A stretch of DNA of 33,918 nt, taken from the NCBI GenBank assembly GCA_024653575.1, contig JANLIJ010000109.1, forward strand, positions 1-33,918, read 5' to 3'. Every line of letters begins with the position of its first letter. Position 1 is the first letter of the stretch. The stretch is from Candidatus Kaiserbacteria bacterium (lineage in GTDB: Bacteria; Patescibacteriota; Minisyncoccia; Phycocordibacterales; UBA918). Position numbers and translations under genes: made by a program. Shown here piece after piece: positions 10,563-19,539 of the stretch. The notes beneath the pieces are model-generated. The model saw nothing but the letters and a program-made list of their open reading frames with translations. It was not told the origin of the DNA and ran no database searches.

Positions 10563-11597
10563 TTATGAACAGTGATCAATGAGGAGCATCTCGAGTGGCA
10601 ATTCTGAGATGGAGCTCTTCCCAAGATATACCGAGGATTCAATAAGTTTCAGTACTAGGTGTGAATTAATGGGTGACCCCTGTGCTCCCGCAAAAGCAAT
10701 AAGTGACTGCCGATCTTCATCACCATATTGCGCAAGAAGCTCATCGGTGTTTTTTGGATTATAGCGAAGCATCATTACTGTCCGCACCCGCTCAAGGAGC
10801 AGTGTATAAAAAAGCTTCATATCCACGTGTGAATCTGATGCTGAACTGAGCGCAGAGAGTCCCATCTCTAAGTCTTTTTCTGCGAGCGCAGTAAGGAGTG
10901 CACGGAGCGTAACGTTCTTTGGAGCACCGACGATGGTGGACACTTCATCTGCGGTGAGTGTTTCATCACCAGAGGCCATCATGACCTTTTGTGTGATGCC
11001 AAGCGCATCACGATACGAACCATCTGCGGCGAGCGCAATAACATCCGCAGCATCCTTAAGGAGACTAAACTTCTCTTTCTTTGCAACTGCAATTACGGTG
11101 TCCCGAAGTTCCTCGCGCGTTGGTGCACGAAATTCAAACACCTGACAACGCGAGGTGATAGTATCGAGAAGCTTATCCCGCTCTGTCGTCGCAAGAATAA
11201 AAATGACATGCTGTGGTGGCTCTTCGAGTGTCTTCAAGAGTGCATTGAAAGCCTCCTTCGTAAGCATATGAACCTCATCGATGATGTACACCTTGTATGG
11301 TGACTCAAAAGGCATCGTATGCACTGCATCACGAAGTGAGCGGATATCGTCAATGCCTCTGTTTGAGGCAGCGTCTATTTCATAGATATCGACATCATGT
11401 GCTCCTACTGCATGCGCAAATATTCTCGCAACGGTGGTCTTCCCAGTTCCTCTTCCGCCTGTAAACAAGAGCGCATGGGGAATCATCTTCTTTGAAAGTG
11501 CGCCGGTGAGGACGGTAATGATATGCTCCTGATTTCTAACTTCATCGAAACTCGATGGGCGATATTTTCGATAGAGCGCAAGTGAAATGTCTGTCAT
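10563..11597 (-). CDS. dnaX: DNA polymerase III subunit gamma/tau (short form)
   Basis: KYRPSSFDEVRNQEHI, GGRGTGKTTVARIFA, IDEVHMLTKEAFNALLKTLEEPP. Confidence 0.92.
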   Translation of the reverse strand: MTDISLALYRKYRPSSFDEVRNQEHIITVLTGALSKKMIPHALLFTGGRGTGKTTVARIFAHAVGAHDVDIYEIDAASNRGIDDIRSLRDAVHTMPFESPYKVYIIDEVHMLTKEAFNALLKTLEEPPQHVIFILATTERDKLLDTITSRCQVFEFRAPTREELRDTVIAVAKKEKFSLLKDAADVIALAADGSYRDALGITQKVMMASGDETLTADEVSTIVGAPKNVTLRALLTALAEKDLEMGLSALSSASDSHVDMKLFYTLLLERVRTVMMLRYNPKNTDELLAQYGDEDRQSLIAFAGAQGSPINSHLVLKLIESSVYLGKSSISELPLEMLLIDHCS

Positions 11598-12469
11598 TGC
11601 GCCATTATATCAGAACTGTCTCGAATGCTCTCCCCAAAACGTTGGAGTTCTTGAATATCACTCCGCAAATCAGCACTGCCGAGTAATACAATACCAATTT
11701 CACCACGAGAAGAATCGTCTGTGAAGGAGCCAACGAACGTACGCTCTGCCTCGTCGGTAAATCCCTGCTTTCCTCCACTGAATGAGTTAAACGCTCTTCC
11801 GGGGTTATTATTCACGTACCCAGTGTTGTCAGTGATGAATGTGTCCACCTGCGTAATATCGAGGAGATGTGGCTCATCCAGTTTGAGGTGTGCGTAGTAT
11901 CGTGCAAGTTCACGGACTGTTGAAACATTTTGTGCACTGAGACCAGAACCATCATAAATCTTTGTGTTATTAAGACTGAGTGACTCAGTGATTGAAGAAA
12001 TTGTTGTCGCGTATTCAACACCAAGATATCGCTTAATCGCATAGGCAGCGTCATTTGATGATTCAAGAAGAAGTGGGTAGAGGAGTTCATATGGTGACAC
12101 CGACTCTCCATACACGAGCTTCCCTGCTCTCCCCTCGGTATCTATGTCAGCGCGAGTAATTTGAAAAACATCATTCTTGTGTGCACTCATGAGGACAACC
12201 TCTCCGGTAAATAATTTTGTGATGGAAGCGATAGGTTTAACGTGATCAATATTTTTTCCCTCCACAACCTCACCAGTGCCAACATCAAAGACTCCCCACG
12301 CATCAGCGGTTACCGAGGGAGCAAAATGGGCATCCTTTTTCTCTTTGGATATATATTGTTGAGACGGGAGTGTCATAAGAACAACTGAAGCTACTATCCC
12401 AAGAAGCAACGCTGAAAATATTCCGTAGGTAAGTACCCGTTTTGAAAACAACAGTAGGTATTTGGTCAT
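11594..12469 (-). CDS. D-alanyl-D-alanine carboxypeptidase-like serine hydrolase (S11)
   Basis: PIASITKLFTGEV (SxxK), SSNDAA (SxN), GGKQGFTDEAERT (KxG-like). Start set at MTKYLLLFSKRVL; the longer ORF runs into the upstream gene's intergenic region. Confidence 0.85.
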   Translation of the reverse strand: MTKYLLLFSKRVLTYGIFSALLLGIVASVVLMTLPSQQYISKEKKDAHFAPSVTADAWGVFDVGTGEVVEGKNIDHVKPIASITKLFTGEVVLMSAHKNDVFQITRADIDTEGRAGKLVYGESVSPYELLYPLLLESSNDAAYAIKRYLGVEYATTISSITESLSLNNTKIYDGSGLSAQNVSTVRELARYYAHLKLDEPHLLDITQVDTFITDNTGYVNNNPGRAFNSFSGGKQGFTDEAERTFVGSFTDDSSRGEIGIVLLGSADLRSDIQELQRFGESIRDSSDIMAQ

Positions 12470-12539
12470 GTCATAACAGCATACCGCGCCCCAGAGGAGC
12501 GCGGTAGTGCTTTCTTCTATTATCTCGGTGAGAAACGAC

Positions 12540-13016
12540 CTACTTCTTCTTTGGAGCAACTTTAGCTGGTGCCTTCTTCGGTGCAACCTTAGCTCCCGCC
12601 TTCTTGGCAACAGCTTTTTTTGTAACGGTCGCAACGGCAGTACCAACAACCTTCTTTATAGCCTTACTCTTTTGGAGCTTTGTCCAGTGCTCGTGCATTT
12701 CCTTTTGGAAATCTTTCACTTCGCCTGCAGTAGCACTCTTCACGGTTCCGTATGCCTTACTTGCAGTTTCTACAAGCGCTCGGTACTCATCTTCTGTTAT
12801 CTCCTCAGCCTTCTCGAGCGCTTCAAGCACTTCACCCTTCGCCTTGAGCATCCATCCTTTTACTTTCTTTCGATTCTGATTTGCATTCTTGCTTCCATAC
12901 AAGAAGTAAGCTCCCGCTGCGGTAACTGCCGCTGCGGTAAGTCCAAAACCTATTCCCATCTTTTCTGCTGAACTTAACCCCTTCTTAGATTTTTTCTCTG
13001 CCATATTATGCTTCAT
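12540..13016 (-). CDS. Histone-H1-like Lys/Ala/Pro-rich small protein
   Basis: C-terminal KKAVAKKAGAKVAPKKAPAKVAPKKK tail; N-terminal glycine-rich hydrophobic segment (YtxH-like). Confidence 0.7.
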   Translation of the reverse strand: MKHNMAEKKSKKGLSSAEKMGIGFGLTAAAVTAAGAYFLYGSKNANQNRKKVKGWMLKAKGEVLEALEKAEEITEDEYRALVETASKAYGTVKSATAGEVKDFQKEMHEHWTKLQKSKAIKKVVGTAVATVTKKAVAKKAGAKVAPKKAPAKVAPKKK

Positions 13017-13187
13017 CCCGTTAGAGTTAGGAAGTGTTTAAATATTTGATATCTACACCCCTAACAGATTCTTATAAATTGTCTTCACTTACAAACACTT
13101 CCGTTAAAGCATCTGACCCTCCTTACCATATATAAATATACATTATTTGATACTGGTGTGTTGGGAATGTCACAAACTCTAACGGGA
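13016..13187 (-). promoter_or_regulatory. Leader of the H1-like gene bracketed by a variant of the same inverted repeat
   Basis: Minus strand TCCCGTTAGAGTT (13187-13175) and AACTCTAACGGGA (13028-13016), perfect complement; nested IR GGAAGTGTTT/AAACACTTCC at 13030-13039/13093-13102. Confidence 0.75.
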
Positions 13188-13493
13188 TTCATCATTAATT
13201 TTTAATTCTGTATTCCGCCCCGCTGTCTTGGCCTTTGACGTAGTTCTCTTCGGGGAACCGGTGATTGCCCTAATGATATTACGAATGAAGCCTTCTTGTG
13301 CGAAAAAACTTCGTAGCTGTTGCATGTCCTCAGCAATAATCTCCGTACCCGCATCAATGCGATCGACAATACGACGCAGTGATATGAGAACTTTGATTGC
13401 ATGGAAGAGCACAACACAAAGAATCGCAGAGCAAACAATGACCGCTATTCCCGTTATGAAAAAGAATATGTCTGCATGTAGAACCTCACTCAT
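13179..13493 (-). CDS. Small single-TM protein (DUF948-like) with basic C-terminus
   Basis: 104-aa ORF, N-terminal TM then amphipathic helix; stop codon lies in a TCCCGTTAG arm. Confidence 0.6.
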   Translation of the reverse strand: MSEVLHADIFFFITGIAVIVCSAILCVVLFHAIKVLISLRRIVDRIDAGTEIIAEDMQQLRSFFAQEGFIRNIIRAITGSPKRTTSKAKTAGRNTELKINDESR

Positions 13494-13606
13494 CCCGTTA
13501 GAAGTAGGTTGCGATTGCTATTAATACACACGAGGTTGCGAAATGACTCTCAGCAAGGAATCGCCAGACAATGTGTGATGTCCCGTAACCGCAACTTCTA
13601 ACGGGA
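13493..13606 (-). promoter_or_regulatory. Leader of the 13179-13493 gene bracketed by the same inverted repeat
   Basis: Minus strand TCCCGTTAGAAGT (13606-13594) and ACTTCTAACGGGA (13505-13493), perfect complement. Confidence 0.75.
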
Positions 13607-13638
13607 CTCATGTCCTTACATTCTATCAGATTTCTGGA

Positions 13639-14703
13639 TTATGTGTGTATTCCCTCTTTTAAAAATCTGTTTACAACCACCTCAAGTCCGTCACTATTTT
13701 CAACTTCCATGAGCATTGCTCGCAATTCTCGTGCCCCATCAAAGTCGTGCACGTAAGATTTGAAATGTTTTTTCATAAGCGCAAAGTTCTTGTGGGGGAG
13801 AATCTCCTCAAAAAGCCGTGCGTGTTCAACCAAGACCTGCAGTTGCTCAGCAAGTGAGACGTGTTCTATCGGGTAAGAAGTTATTCGCCCATCCCGCGAC
13901 TTCTTTGGATTGAAGAGCCATGGATTTCCAAAAATAGCACGCCCAAGCATCACCCCATCGGCACCAGTCTCCTCAGCCTTTCTATACGCATCGTCGAGTG
14001 ACGTCACATCACCATTTCCAAAAATAAGCGTTCGTTCCTCATCAGGGTGTTCTTTTTGCCACTCTTCATTCTGGATCTCATTTCGCAAGGCGACCGCTTC
14101 AGCAACATGCTCCCAGCGTGCAGGAACTTTCGACATTTCCTTTCTCGTGCGTGCATGTATGGTAATGACCGCCGGATTTTCACTGAGAAGTGCAGGAAGC
14201 CATGTAGAAAGTTCGTTTTTAAGATATCCGATTCTCGTCTTTACAGAAACAGGAATCCCCTGAGCTCCGCGCTTCGCCGCACGAATTATTTCACGCGCTT
14301 TATCGGGCGTCTTTATCATTGCAGAGCCACATCCTTGTTTCTCGATCGAGCGATCAGGGCACCCCATATTGATATCAATTCCATCAAAGCCAAGTTCTCG
14401 ACAGAGTGCCGACGCTTGCTCCATATGTTCTGGATTTGATGAAAAAAGCTGTGCAACTATTGGTCGCTCTTCGTCAGAATATTGCAGGTCAGCCATAAGT
14501 TTCTTCTTCCCCTCCTCCGGCGCACGGACGAGACCATCGGCAGAAACAAACTCTGTCCACATGACGTCTGGCCCACCCTGCGTCCCGTCCTTACGCGTAT
14601 GCCGAGAATATTTGGCTATCATACGACGAAATGACGCATCGGTGACATCAGCCATCGGTGCGAGCACAATAATTGGTTTTGGTAATGTGTGCCAAAATGA
14701 CAT
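13639..14703 (-). CDS. dus: tRNA-dihydrouridine synthase
   Basis: LAPMADVTDASFRRM, DINMGCPDRSIEKQGCGSAM, ADGVMLGRAIFGNPWLF. Confidence 0.93.
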   Translation of the reverse strand: MSFWHTLPKPIIVLAPMADVTDASFRRMIAKYSRHTRKDGTQGGPDVMWTEFVSADGLVRAPEEGKKKLMADLQYSDEERPIVAQLFSSNPEHMEQASALCRELGFDGIDINMGCPDRSIEKQGCGSAMIKTPDKAREIIRAAKRGAQGIPVSVKTRIGYLKNELSTWLPALLSENPAVITIHARTRKEMSKVPARWEHVAEAVALRNEIQNEEWQKEHPDEERTLIFGNGDVTSLDDAYRKAEETGADGVMLGRAIFGNPWLFNPKKSRDGRITSYPIEHVSLAEQLQVLVEHARLFEEILPHKNFALMKKHFKSYVHDFDGARELRAMLMEVENSDGLEVVVNRFLKEGIHT

Positions 14704-14727
14704 AGGTAGTTGATACCACGTTTTATG

Positions 14728-15600
14728 CTATTCAGGAAGAGTCGTGGTACTGAGAGACTGTGTTGAGGTTGCAACGCTCATCTCCTCATTCACATACGCT
14801 TTATTACCAAAGCGTAAATCAATGTAGTTAAAATTCCCCGGTTGTATATCTCTAAACTCTGGTGATGCAAGTATTACCTTTAAGTTCTCAAATGCGGTGT
14901 CCATATCATTCCCGAGAGAAAGGAAAACCATTCCTCCTCCATGGAGACTAATTTCAATGTCACCATTTTTCTTGTGAAGCAGTGATGCCGTACGAAATCC
15001 AAACTCTTCTTCAATGTGCATAACAAACGCATCGATGCGCGCGAGTACATTTGCATCAATAATCGTCCCCTTCTCTATTTCGTCTCGTGCTTCCATATAG
15101 TGCCGAACAAGCGCCCCGCCGTTGAGTTCAGGTGCCTTAGTAAAGGCATACCCATTTTCAGTAATGAAAAGACATTCTTCTGGCGCATTTTGTGCGCACG
15201 AGAGTGCATGTGGGACGTACTCACTGAAGGTGACCGCAATAGCATTCCTCGATGTACGTTCAAGGTATATGTTATACAGTCGTTCATTCTTCTCGAGGAC
15301 TTCAACAATGCGATTGTGTGGATAGAGGTATATAAAATGTTTTGGAACAATGAGGAAATACGCACCGGTGAGCTCCTGTTCTATTTGCCCGCGAATCTCA
15401 TCATGGGAAATGGTCTCACCACCACTCACAGAAATCTCTGTAATGGTAAACATGTTGAGCCGAGTGGCATACCAAATAAGCGCAATGACTGCACCGAGTA
15501 CAAGGAGACTGAGAAAACCAAGAAAAAATTGCCAATAGAAACTCGTTCTATCTTCCTTTCGCACGCGCGTGCGTATTCCCTTTTCTATGATACGAGCCAC
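14728..15600 (-). CDS. FtsQ/DivIB-like POTRA-domain protein
   Basis: Single N-terminal TM followed by POTRA-like FTITEISVSGGETISHDEIRGQI; adjacent to serS. Confidence 0.65.
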   Translation of the reverse strand: MARIIEKGIRTRVRKEDRTSFYWQFFLGFLSLLVLGAVIALIWYATRLNMFTITEISVSGGETISHDEIRGQIEQELTGAYFLIVPKHFIYLYPHNRIVEVLEKNERLYNIYLERTSRNAIAVTFSEYVPHALSCAQNAPEECLFITENGYAFTKAPELNGGALVRHYMEARDEIEKGTIIDANVLARIDAFVMHIEEEFGFRTASLLHKKNGDIEISLHGGGMVFLSLGNDMDTAFENLKVILASPEFRDIQPGNFNYIDLRFGNKAYVNEEMSVATSTQSLSTTTLPE

Positions 15601-15605
15601 AACCT

Positions 15606-16868
15606 CTATTGTAGTACATCAGAACCAAAATATGGAGCTAGTGCCGGAGGAATTTTCACTGTTCCGTCTGCTTGTTGGAAATTCTCCACAAGAGAAACGA
15701 GGATGCGCGGTGTGGGTATTGCAGTACAGTTGAGCGAGTGTACATACCTTAGTTTTCCATTCTCATCCTTGTAGCGAATGTTAAATCGTCGTGCTTGGAA
15801 ATCATGGAAGTATGAAGCTGAACTGATTTCACGATACTTTTCTTCACCAGGGACCCAGAGCTCAATGTCATATTTCTTCACCTGCCCCTGACCGAGGTCA
15901 CCACCACAGTTGATAACGGTACGGTACGGAATGCCGAGAGACTCGATAAATTCTTCAGTATTCTTATTGAGCCACTCATGCCACTTCACCGATTCCTCAT
16001 GGCTTGCTTCACAGAGAAGTACCTGTTCGAGTTTATAGAATTCGTGCACACGGATGAGACCCTTCGTATCCTTTCCGTGACTTCCGGCTTCACGACGGAA
16101 ACATGGTGAGAATGAAAGCCATTTGATGGGGAGCTCACTTCGGTCGAGCACATCGTCTGCGTAGTACCCCATGGTAGAAACCTCTGCAGTTCCGACGAGA
16201 TAATCCTCATCCTGCGTTTTATAGACATCCTCCGCATCGTTGGGAAGATGCCCTGTCCCATAGAGATTACTCTTTCGTACAATTGCAGGAACGATGAGTG
16301 GATCAAAGCCTCGATCCAAGAAAAACTTCTGTGCGTAGTTCCAAATCGCCCATGAGAGGCGTGCTCCACCTTTCTGAAGGTAGTATCCACGAAAACCATG
16401 AACCTTCGTACCACGTTCAAAATCGACGATGCCAAGTGTCGTCATGATGTCCACATGACTCTTTGGAGTAAATGGGAATATCGTTTTCTCTCCCCAGGTC
16501 TTTATTTCCTTATTCTCTGAATCATCTTTCCCGTCTGGAACTGACATATCGGGAATGTTGGGCACCTGAAGCATGAGCTCTTGCCATTTTCGCATAACCT
16601 CCTTGAGCTCTTCCTCCTCTTTCTGGATTTCTTCTTTCAAAATCTTCATTTCAGCGATGAGCTGTGCACGAGCAGATTCATCCGTTGCGAGCGCAACTTC
16701 ACGAGAAACGGTATTTTGCTCTGCTTTCTTTGCTTCCACAGACAAAAGTATCTGCTTGCGTGAATCGTCGAGCGCAATAAGCCCGTCGAGATCGACAGTC
16801 ATGTTCTTTTTAGTTGCCCCCATCTTCACGAGGTCAAGGTTCTCCCGAATGAATTTGATATCTAACAT
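15606..16868 (-). CDS. serS: Serine--tRNA ligase
   Basis: MLDIKFIRENLDLVK coiled coil; class II motifs FSPCFRREAGSHGKDTKGLIRVHEFYKLE. Confidence 0.97.
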   Translation of the reverse strand: MLDIKFIRENLDLVKMGATKKNMTVDLDGLIALDDSRKQILLSVEAKKAEQNTVSREVALATDESARAQLIAEMKILKEEIQKEEEELKEVMRKWQELMLQVPNIPDMSVPDGKDDSENKEIKTWGEKTIFPFTPKSHVDIMTTLGIVDFERGTKVHGFRGYYLQKGGARLSWAIWNYAQKFFLDRGFDPLIVPAIVRKSNLYGTGHLPNDAEDVYKTQDEDYLVGTAEVSTMGYYADDVLDRSELPIKWLSFSPCFRREAGSHGKDTKGLIRVHEFYKLEQVLLCEASHEESVKWHEWLNKNTEEFIESLGIPYRTVINCGGDLGQGQVKKYDIELWVPGEEKYREISSASYFHDFQARRFNIRYKDENGKLRYVHSLNCTAIPTPRILVSLVENFQQADGTVKIPPALAPYFGSDVLQ

Positions 16869-16921
16869 AGTATTAAAACTAGACGCATATTATACGCATT
16901 TTTTCCAAATTACTCAAAAAT

Positions 16922-16952
16922 CAAAGGTCGGACATCCGATGTCCGACCTTTG
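16922..16952. repeat. Near-perfect palindrome, possible bidirectional terminator
   Basis: CAAAGGTCGGACATC-C-GATGTCCGACCTTTG, 15-bp arms around one central base. Confidence 0.85.
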
Positions 16953-16958
16953 AGTACA

Positions 16959-16985
16959 CATTACCGAGGTCCGACCTCGGTAATG
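16959..16985. repeat. Second palindrome adjacent to the first
   Basis: CATTACCGAGGT-CCG-ACCTCGGTAATG, 12-bp arms. Confidence 0.85.
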
Positions 16986-17012
16986 AACTAGATTTCCAGA
17001 AACAAATTTAGA

Positions 17013-18311
17013 TTAGTGAATCTCGACTCTGACCATAGCATGTGCCTTCTTTATGTAATAGATTCCGATCATCGCTATGAAAGCAAGAATTATTACGTTG
17101 GTCCTGTATCTAAACTCAGTTGGATACTCACTGAGAAGCCAAAATACCACTACCCAAAGAAGGGGGCCTGTAATCGTGGCTGCTCGTTCAAAAATGATAA
17201 AGGAACTGAAATATTCAGCCTGCGCTTCTTTAGGAATAATATCTGAATAGAGAGATCGTGCGAGAGGAAAGAATAGCCCATATGCAAACCCTGCGAATAT
17301 GAGACTGAGATAAGCATACAAAGGAGTGTTTGGTGCAAAGCCAAAGAGTAGAAAAGCAATAATGTATACCGATCCTCCTATCACGAGCATCTTATTTCTA
17401 TTGGTAATTTTATAGGCGAAAAAACCAAACACCATACAAGTAATAAAGAGCATGCCCAGACTTACCGCTCCACCAATACTTGACATCTTTTCTGTAAAAC
17501 CAAAGACATTTTTGAGATACAGGGTAAGGTATATCTGTAGAGTTGATACAGAGTCTGCTACGAGCATATACCCGAGTAGGTAATAAAATACTTTTTTATC
17601 CAAAAATACCTTCCTCAAAAATTCCTTCAAAGAAAATGTGGCTTCAGAAGATTTGGCTTGCACATGTCCCTCTTCTGATTTCTGTATGAGAAATGGAATG
17701 GCCAATACAATAAAAATAGTCCCTCCTAAAACCAAGGCAAGACTCTTACCACTCAAACTGTAAAGTACTAATGAACTCCCGACAACGAAAGCACCCATAA
17801 CCCCGATACTTACAGCGTTACCCAACTGCCCCAACCCCATCCCAAGGCCTGAAATCTTATCTTTGTTATAGCCAATTTCTTTGAAATGTTGCATGAACGA
17901 TGAGTAGAAGACATACGACCCCTGAAACGAAGTCTGAAAAAGGATATAGAGGAAGCAGAGAGTAAAGAGCATTGCATATGTATAGTTTTCTAAGAACGTA
18001 TTTGTGAGGAACCCTATAGCAAATAATGTGAATACCATAATCACAGATGACACGCGCATATATTTCATAAGCGTTCCTTGGCTTCTGTCTGCTTTATGAC
18101 CAAGAGCTGGATAAAATATAAGAAGGATAACGGTTGAAATAGCAGCAGAAATACCTATCCAAGTATCACTCGCTCCACCTTCTGATAAAAGAAGCGAGAA
18201 ATAAAAAATAATAACCGATGAGGCAAAAGAATTTGCAAAATCATAGAGGTACCAACGACGAATATTCAACATCTTGTTTGCAATTATACGCATCTTTTCA
18301 AAATTACTCAA
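17013..18311 (-). CDS. MFS transporter (UMF1/Atg22-like)
   Basis: 12-TM-like ORF beginning ...MLNIRRWYLYDFANSFASSVIIFYF; GHKADRSQG loop. Confidence 0.85.
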   Translation of the reverse strand: MSNFEKMRIIANKMLNIRRWYLYDFANSFASSVIIFYFSLLLSEGGASDTWIGISAAISTVILLIFYPALGHKADRSQGTLMKYMRVSSVIMVFTLFAIGFLTNTFLENYTYAMLFTLCFLYILFQTSFQGSYVFYSSFMQHFKEIGYNKDKISGLGMGLGQLGNAVSIGVMGAFVVGSSLVLYSLSGKSLALVLGGTIFIVLAIPFLIQKSEEGHVQAKSSEATFSLKEFLRKVFLDKKVFYYLLGYMLVADSVSTLQIYLTLYLKNVFGFTEKMSSIGGAVSLGMLFITCMVFGFFAYKITNRNKMLVIGGSVYIIAFLLFGFAPNTPLYAYLSLIFAGFAYGLFFPLARSLYSDIIPKEAQAEYFSSFIIFERAATITGPLLWVVVFWLLSEYPTEFRYRTNVIILAFIAMIGIYYIKKAHAMVRVEIH

Positions 18312-18512
18312 AATTACAAATTCTATTTCATACGAAATGCTACACTAGAGTAAAGAACCCCACCCCCCTTGGGGTGGGAACGGGGGTTCTTTGCTAGCAG
18401 AAGATACGGCTCCGCCGTACTATATATTTGTCCATTCATCCCTGGGACAAGCCACAGGGCATTCTGGACGAACTAGTAATACTCATACTGATACTTCATA
18501 CTTATACTACAT

Positions 18513-19373
18513 ATGGACTTCCCTATCCAAAAACTCTCCCTGAGCGAACACCCTCCGCTCCTCATGGAGATTCCCCAACCACCAAAGGAACTGTACCTGA
18601 GGGGTAACTTGCCACCAGCGGGCACAAAGTGCCTTGCGGTCGTGGGTTCTCGCAATTATACAAACTACGGCAAGCAAGTCGTTGAACACCTCATCGGCGG
18701 ACTCCGTGAATACCCCATTTCAATTATTTCTGGCCTTGCACTCGGCACCGACACCTTGGCACACGAATCCGCTCTCCATGCGGGACTTCATACAATCTCA
18801 GTCCCAGGTTCAGGAATCGACGACTCGGTCATCTACCCGCGCCGTAACCAAACTCTTGCTCGTAGGATACTCGAGAGCGGCGGAGGATTATTGAGTGAGT
18901 TCGAGCCGACATTTAGGGCAACTTTGTGGTCATTCCCCCAAAGGAACCGCATCATGGCAGGACTTGCGCATGCAGTACTCCTCATTGAGGCGAGTGAACG
19001 CTCGGGAACTCTCATCACCGCACGACTCACTGCAGAATATAACCGCGAACTCCTCGTCGTCCCCGGAAATATTTTTTCTGAAAACAGCAAAGGCGTTCAC
19101 CAATTTCTCAAGCTCGGCGCAACACCAGTTACTTCACCCGAAGACATTTTGATAGCCCTCAATATTGAAGAAAAATCTGAAGCACCCTCATCGCCCCAGC
19201 TCTTCACTGAGGAAGAGCTCTCCATCCTCACCCTCCTTAAGGAACCAAAAGACCATGACACCATCATCCGAGAACTCCCCTACCCCCACGAACAAACCCT
19301 CACCCTCCTCATGAAAATGGAACTTGCTGGTCTCATCACCGAACAAAATGGGGTGTTTTATAAAACAAGATAA
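18513..19373 (+). CDS. dprA: DNA processing protein DprA
   Basis: VVGSRNYTNYGKQVVEHL, ISGLALGTDTLAHESAL, LLSEFEPTFRATLWSFPQRNRIMAGL. Confidence 0.95.
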   Translation: MDFPIQKLSLSEHPPLLMEIPQPPKELYLRGNLPPAGTKCLAVVGSRNYTNYGKQVVEHLIGGLREYPISIISGLALGTDTLAHESALHAGLHTISVPGSGIDDSVIYPRRNQTLARRILESGGGLLSEFEPTFRATLWSFPQRNRIMAGLAHAVLLIEASERSGTLITARLTAEYNRELLVVPGNIFSENSKGVHQFLKLGATPVTSPEDILIALNIEEKSEAPSSPQLFTEEELSILTLLKEPKDHDTIIRELPYPHEQTLTLLMKMELAGLITEQNGVFYKTR

Positions 19374-19396
19374 TATCACTTTGCCATAGTTCTTAT

Positions 19397-19425
19397 TTGA
19401 CAGTCTTCCAGTTCCCTAGTATTTA
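19397..19425 (+). promoter_or_regulatory. Candidate topA promoter
   Basis: TTGACA (19397-19402), 17-nt spacer, weak -10 TATTTA (19420-19425). Confidence 0.45.
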
Positions 19426-19438
19426 TGGAAGGCACGTG

Positions 19439-19539
19439 TCCCGTTAGAAGTGCTGAACAAGCCATGACGGGAAACTACACCAATCTACGGAATCTGCAAT
19501 GAAACATTATCTTTTATTAATCAGTAACTTTTAACGGGA
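19439..19539 (+). promoter_or_regulatory. topA leader bracketed by 13-nt inverted repeat
   Basis: TCCCGTTAGAAGT (19439-19451) and ACTTTTAACGGGA (19527-19539); last A is the A of the topA ATG; pairs fully as RNA with one G-U. Confidence 0.75.

Noticed and set aside
13016-13187. TCCCGTTAG pairs as terminal inverted repeats of a transposed MITE
   Set aside because: The right end coincides with a start codon in all three cases, element lengths and loops are unrelated, and no target-site duplications are visible
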